A stretch of 64,000 bases of DNA from Algibacter sp045066735 (GTDB taxonomy: Bacteria; Bacteroidota; Bacteroidia; Flavobacteriales; Flavobacteriaceae), in the NCBI RefSeq assembly GCF_045066735.1, contig NZ_JBISHH010000023.1, positions 124,001-188,000 of the forward strand. The letters run 5' to 3'. The notes below the pieces were generated by a model, which saw nothing but the letters and a program-made list of their open reading frames with translations, searched no databases and was not told where the DNA came from. Numbering within the stretch: the stretch's first letter is position 1; each line of letters begins with the position of its first letter. Shown here piece by piece: positions 60,316 to 64,000 of this stretch. A program made the translations under genes and the position numbers.

Positions 60316-61674
60316 TTAAACCATTGGAAGTCTTAAAAAAATTACTGTTCCGACAACTTCATTATTTACGGACATAACATCTTTATAGATTAAAGTGTAA
60401 CTACGCTTTTTATATTTTACAAAGCGTTCTAATCGCTCTTTTGTTAATTGTATACCTACAGACTTTCGCTTGATTGACTTCTCTGCTTTAATCTTAGCCG
60501 ACGCTTCTCTGCCTATTCCATTATCTTCAATAGTAATTTCGACAAAATGAGCATTGTATTTCGAAACATGTATTATTATTTTTTTATCACTTTTTTTAGA
60601 TGACAAACCATGCCAAATAGCATTTTCTAAAAAAGGCTGCAATATTAAAGGCGGTAATTTAACTTGTTCTAAATTAACAGTTTTATCTATTGAAACCGAT
60701 ACTTCAATTTGATTTTGAAAACGAATATTCTCTATATTTAAATATAGGTCTAAGGTTTCTAACTCCTCCTTTAAGGTAACTTCGTTTTTGTTTGAAGCTT
60801 CTAAAATTTTCCTGATAAGTTTAGAAAACCTTGTTAAATAATGAGCAGCTCTATCTCTGTCGTTATTTATAATGTAAAGCTTAATGGAATTTAAGGCATT
60901 AAAAATAAAATGCGGATTCATTTGACTGTGTAAACTCGCTAATTTCAGTTCGTTTATTTCGTTTTCAAAAGCATTTTTTATTTGTTCTAACCTAAAAGAT
61001 TCTTCTCTAAATAAAAAGAATTTGTATCCTAAACCTACAGATAACACAATAGCTTCTATTAAAACACCAAATACAAAAACATCTATAGGACTAAAATGCT
61101 TAACAAAAAAACGGGGGAAATAAGAGAATATTATTGACAACAAGGAGAACCCCACAAAAAAGACCACCCCAACAACAAAATAGGTATTTAAAACATCCTT
61201 AAACTTACTAATAGTTTTAAGAAAAATAAAAACAATCCCTAAGGACACTGGCATAAAAACACCTATAAAATACCAAACAAAATAGTTGTTATCGAAAGCA
61301 AAAAAATCAATTACATAAATTATTGTTGATATTACAAAAGCACTTTTTATATACCATTTTATAATAGAGCTTAGCTTTTTACTCTTCTTACTTATTGATA
61401 AAAACAGTAAGCTAAACCAAGCATATAAAAGCCAATAATACACTTGTATAATCCAGTTTGCTTTTTTAAAAAACGAACTAAAACTATGAGCCAAGTGTAT
61501 AGAACTCTCATTATTAGTTTTAGGTATTAGATATAAAAAAACCAAAAACAAATAAGCAGCATAAACACCAAGGCTTTTATCTTTTGTAATAAAAAAAGCA
61601 CTTGTATGGTAGACAATTAAAATAAATAAAACGCCTTGAACCCATGTATTAAAATTTAAAAAAAAAGTAGACAT
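60316..61674 (-). CDS. LytS-type sensor histidine kinase
   Basis: A 452-residue membrane kinase. Seven membrane helices (about residues 10-220) recall 7TMR-DISM sensors, followed by a short coiled coil and the His_kinase domain with the phospho-acceptor in HSQMNPHFIFNALNSIK (about residues 253-269). The ATPase part has LQPFLENAIWHGL (N-box) and ITIEDNGIGREAS. It lies 6 nt downstream of a LytTR response regulator, its obvious partner. The signal is unknown; carbohydrate or lipid ligands are usual for the DISM type. Confidence 0.93.
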   Translation of the reverse strand: MSTFFLNFNTWVQGVLFILIVYHTSAFFITKDKSLGVYAAYLFLVFLYLIPKTNNESSIHLAHSFSSFFKKANWIIQVYYWLLYAWFSLLFLSISKKSKKLSSIIKWYIKSAFVISTIIYVIDFFAFDNNYFVWYFIGVFMPVSLGIVFIFLKTISKFKDVLNTYFVVGVVFFVGFSLLSIIFSYFPRFFVKHFSPIDVFVFGVLIEAIVLSVGLGYKFFLFREESFRLEQIKNAFENEINELKLASLHSQMNPHFIFNALNSIKLYIINNDRDRAAHYLTRFSKLIRKILEASNKNEVTLKEELETLDLYLNIENIRFQNQIEVSVSIDKTVNLEQVKLPPLILQPFLENAIWHGLSSKKSDKKIIIHVSKYNAHFVEITIEDNGIGREASAKIKAEKSIKRKSVGIQLTKERLERFVKYKKRSYTLIYKDVMSVNNEVVGTVIFLRLPMV

Positions 61675-61680
61675 TTACAA

Positions 61681-62415
61681 CTATAATTTCCTTAAAAGTT
61701 CTGTTTTTCTTTGTCGAGATACGGGTATTTTAGCGCTGTTTTCTAAAACAACATAGCCATCAACCTTAATAAACTCTTTAACTTTATTTAAATTAATGAT
61801 ATAGGAATTATGAATTCTAAAAAATTGTTCATCAGGCAAGATCTCACAAAACGACTTAAGTTTTTTGGTAACGACTAATTTCTTCTGGTTCTGGCAATGG
61901 ATTGTGCAATAATTGCCATCCGATTCGACATAATAAATATCATCTGGTTTTAAAAAAACCAACTTCCCATCGGTACTAATAGTTATTTTTTTTCGACTTA
62001 GATTATTATTAAACTTTAAAAGTATGGATTCAAAATTCTCCAAACTGTAACGTTCTGTATTTTGCTTTTCAATTTTCTCTATTGCCACTTTTAAATCGTC
62101 GGAATCAATTGGTTTTAGTAAATAATCTATGGCTTCTTTTTTTAAGGCTTTTAGAGCATATTCATTATAGGCCGTGGTTATTACCACCGAAAAATTTCTA
62201 TTAGGTACTTTTTCTAAAAATGTAAAACCATCCATAATGGGCATTTCAATATCGAGAAATACACAATCTATTTGCTCATGCTTTAAATATTTTAAAGCCA
62301 ATTCTGGATCTGTAAAGCTAGTTACAACTTCTATGTTGTCGCTAAACTTAGAGAGTTCCCAAGACAATCCTTCAATAGCGTTAGATTCATCATCTATAAT
62401 AATTGCTTTTATCAT
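61681..62415 (-). CDS. LytTR family response regulator
   Basis: A 244-residue two-component regulator. The receiver domain (residues 3-120) has acidic IIIDDES, the phospho-acceptor Asp55 in CVFLDIEMPIMDG and Lys in YLLKPID. The LytTR DNA-binding domain follows (about residues 145-243: DDIYYVESDGNYCTIHC and FFRIHNSYIINLNKV, then the KIPVSRQRK end). I use the ATG at 62415 (MIKAIIIDDE), 16 codons inside the longest frame, because the promoter element ends 14 nt before it and the receiver fold starts there. Two LytTR-like half-sites in the control region suggest autoregulation. Confidence 0.95.
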   Translation of the reverse strand: MIKAIIIDDESNAIEGLSWELSKFSDNIEVVTSFTDPELALKYLKHEQIDCVFLDIEMPIMDGFTFLEKVPNRNFSVVITTAYNEYALKALKKEAIDYLLKPIDSDDLKVAIEKIEKQNTERYSLENFESILLKFNNNLSRKKITISTDGKLVFLKPDDIYYVESDGNYCTIHCQNQKKLVVTKKLKSFCEILPDEQFFRIHNSYIINLNKVKEFIKVDGYVVLENSAKIPVSRQRKTELLRKL

Positions 62416-62429
62416 TTTAGAAGTTTTCT

Positions 62430-62437
62430 CAAAGTTA
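62430..62437 (-). promoter_or_regulatory. Promoter -7 element of the LytTR regulator operon
   Basis: On the minus strand TAACTTTG (TAnnTTTG) ends 14 nt before the ATG at 62415. Confidence 0.5.
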
Positions 62438-62458
62438 AAATTAATTACACATTTTACA

Positions 62459-62520
62459 ACCAACTATGTATGAATCGTTTAAAAACTAATATAACCTGCT
62501 AAAAAGTAAACATAGTTGGT
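62459..62520. promoter_or_regulatory. Long-spaced inverted repeat, candidate LytTR operator
   Basis: ACCAACTATGT (62459-62469) is the exact inverse of ACATAGTTGGT (62510-62520). Each arm contains ATAGTTGGT, which agrees with the LytTR half-site consensus [TA][AC][CA]GTTN[AG][TG] in eight of nine positions. The near arm begins about 22 nt upstream of the regulator's TAACTTTG element, at the usual activator position. Confidence 0.5.
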
Positions 62521-62630
62521 CAAAAAAGAAAAAAAACACCATTTATACAGTTTTTAATACAATCTATACAACTATGCTACACTTCCTTTATTTAAAAATA
62601 AATCTTTGTATTAGCTATAAAACAATACTT

Positions 62631-64000
62631 ATGAAAACAAAATTACTTTTATTGTGTACACTTTTCAGCTTATACACACATGCACAACTGAGATTAATAA
62701 AACAAACAGAAAATAATGTTTATAGAAGAGGAGTAACCGGGCTCAAAACATTAAATAACGACATATTATTTACCATGACGGAATCTGGAAGCCCTTATAA
62801 ATTGGGTGCCTATGTAAGCAATGGCTCTAATGAAACTACAAACCAAATACAAGGCTTAGAAAATAACAGATACAGTTTTGAAGGCTTAGACAAAGAAAAT
62901 TACGCAATAGATAATGATGTTTTTTTATTTAGTAGTCGTTTAAATAACTCTCAAAGTGAAGACAAAGCCTATAGAATAAATGATGGCAGAACTAGTGCTA
63001 CGCTAGTAACATCTTCTACTTCCGCCGAAAGTATAACCCGAACAAGTAACAATAAAATTATTAAACAAAGAAAAGAATATTACCCACCGTACACATTATT
63101 TGGTAATAGATATGCTGGTGGTTATAATTTTTTTATAAGTATTTTTAATAGTGATGGTATTTTAGAGAACAGTTATGAATTTGATGGTAATACAGGCACA
63201 GGAAACTCCGTAGATGATTTTAATAGTTTAACTCTAATAACAAATATATTTTACTGGAAAGGCACTTATTATTTTATTGGTAACAACACACAAAATAGAA
63301 CAGACTTATATAAATTTGATGGTCTTAGCAACTATAGAATGACGAAATTATATGTTAACGGAAACTCTAACACCGGTGTTGGCCCAAGTGACATATTATT
63401 AGAAGATTCTTATATTTATTTTCAAGGTTTATACAGAACTTGGGGTGTTAGCGATGATCCTGATGACTATGTAGATGAAGGACGAGAACTTTGTTATACT
63501 AATGGCGACATAATGTTTGGAGCTAGTCAAACTCAAATTCCCCTATTTATTTTTAATGTAAGTAAAGAAAATTATGATGGCACTCGAGGATATAGGGCTA
63601 AAAACACCTCTGAAGGCTCTGCGATGTCTAAACCAATTAAAGAGTTTAATGGTTCTGTTATTTATATAGATGAAAACAATGATAATTTAAATATAATAAA
63701 CCCTGATGGTACTAATTATAATTTAGTAAACTCCACTAAAGATACTGATGTATATTTTACATTCAATAACAAATTTTATTACTTAACTCGAAAATTAAAC
63801 CCCGATTATTCTAGCACATGTTACATGTATGAGATAGATGGAGACCCATTGAATACTATTAGGCATGAATTCCCCTTGAGTATTGACGGCAATAATTTTT
63901 CTTTTGCACAAAACAATTATTTAAGTATCTCAGAAAATGAAGGGAAGGCTTATATTATTGGAGGCTATTATCCTTCGTCGGGAGTTAAAGCTGCCATTTT
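62631..64000 (+). CDS. Secreted protein of unknown function (3' end outside window)
   Basis: The frame is open from ATG 62631 to the right edge, at least 456 codons. It starts with a signal peptide (MKTKLLLLCTLFSLYTHAQ). The mature part is a series of similar beta-strand blocks such as YKLGAYVSNGSN, DVFLFSSRLNN, YYFIGNNTQNRTDLYKFDG and KFYYLTRKLN, which resemble the blades of a beta-propeller but do not match a named family I know. Many flavobacterial proteins of this type end in a type IX secretion signal; that end lies outside. It is divergent from the LytTR/LytS pair and shares its control region, so it is a possible target. Confidence 0.75.
   Translation, partial: MKTKLLLLCTLFSLYTHAQLRLIKQTENNVYRRGVTGLKTLNNDILFTMTESGSPYKLGAYVSNGSNETTNQIQGLENNRYSFEGLDKENYAIDNDVFLFSSRLNNSQSEDKAYRINDGRTSATLVTSSTSAESITRTSNNKIIKQRKEYYPPYTLFGNRYAGGYNFFISIFNSDGILENSYEFDGNTGTGNSVDDFNSLTLITNIFYWKGTYYFIGNNTQNRTDLYKFDGLSNYRMTKLYVNGNSNTGVGPSDILLEDSYIYFQGLYRTWGVSDDPDDYVDEGRELCYTNGDIMFGASQTQIPLFIFNVSKENYDGTRGYRAKNTSEGSAMSKPIKEFNGSVIYIDENNDNLNIINPDGTNYNLVNSTKDTDVYFTFNNKFYYLTRKLNPDYSSTCYMYEIDGDPLNTIRHEFPLSIDGNNFSFAQNNYLSISENEGKAYIIGGYYPSSGVKAAI

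Overview
The window is an AT-rich chromosomal segment from a member of the Bacteroidota, most likely a (probably marine) Flavobacteriaceae species. The evidence is: promoters of the Bacteroidota type (TAnnTTTG) in front of many genes; almost no Shine-Dalgarno sequences; flavobacterial families such as DUF4301, DUF3109, DUF2480, DUF3078 and the Ig-like lipoprotein; a bacterial group II GGGP synthase; a eukaryotic-like single-chain glycyl-tRNA synthetase; and an RNR small subunit with an N-terminal ATP-cone, as described in Leeuwenhoekiella. I saw no tRNA, rRNA, CRISPR array, insertion sequence or prophage. Coding density is high and most genes are housekeeping.

Layout. 1-3.5 kb (minus): a packed, overlapping run of a PPTase, GGGP synthase, PnuC, a NadR-like kinase and DUF4301. 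3.6-10.6 kb: ahcY, tyrS, an Ig-like lipoprotein, comF and glyS. 10.7-13.8 kb (minus): an outer-membrane protein gene broken by one in-frame TGA, an Lrp/AsnC regulator, a structured repeat element, an OmpA-like lipoprotein and exonuclease III. 14-18.4 kb: a 1140-residue outer-membrane protein facing an M28 peptidase. 18.5-21.6 kb: nrdB-nrdA. 22.2-28.5 kb: DUF3109, MarC, a short flavoprotein, pckA, DUF423, saccharopine-dehydrogenase-like protein and a nucleoside deaminase. 28.6-30.6 kb (minus): a three-gene module of a papain-like peptidase, a protein sharing its C-terminal domain, and a chagasin-like inhibitor of papain-type enzymes. 30.9-42.5 kb: dxs, an FAD protein, a hybrid-free PAS histidine kinase, a HipA-like kinase with DUF3037, mgtE, rsmA, and an AraC regulator next to a CMD/AhpD-like protein and a small cupredoxin-like protein. 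42.6-47.5 kb: lysC divergent from an ACT-domain protein, an alpha/beta hydrolase, and thiL between two small zinc-ribbon paralogues. 47.7-56.7 kb: a complete suf iron-sulfur operon (sufA-like, B, lipoprotein, C, D, S, META lipoprotein, E, SufT-like, DUF2480, DUF3078). 56.7-64 kb: PBP1A with hflX, a LytS/LytTR two-component pair, and the 5' part of a divergent secreted protein.

The strongest candidates for something new are: (i) the peptidase / shared-domain / inhibitor module; (ii) five housekeeping genes (glyS, dxs, thiL, hflX, a nucleoside deaminase) whose TAnnTTTG promoter element sits only 4-5 nt before the start codon, which predicts leaderless mRNAs; (iii) a foldable repeat at 11952-12056 with two degenerate relatives, all oriented with their 3' end facing the end of a convergent gene; and (iv) operator-like repeats in front of the LytTR regulator, the suf operon and one zinc-ribbon gene.
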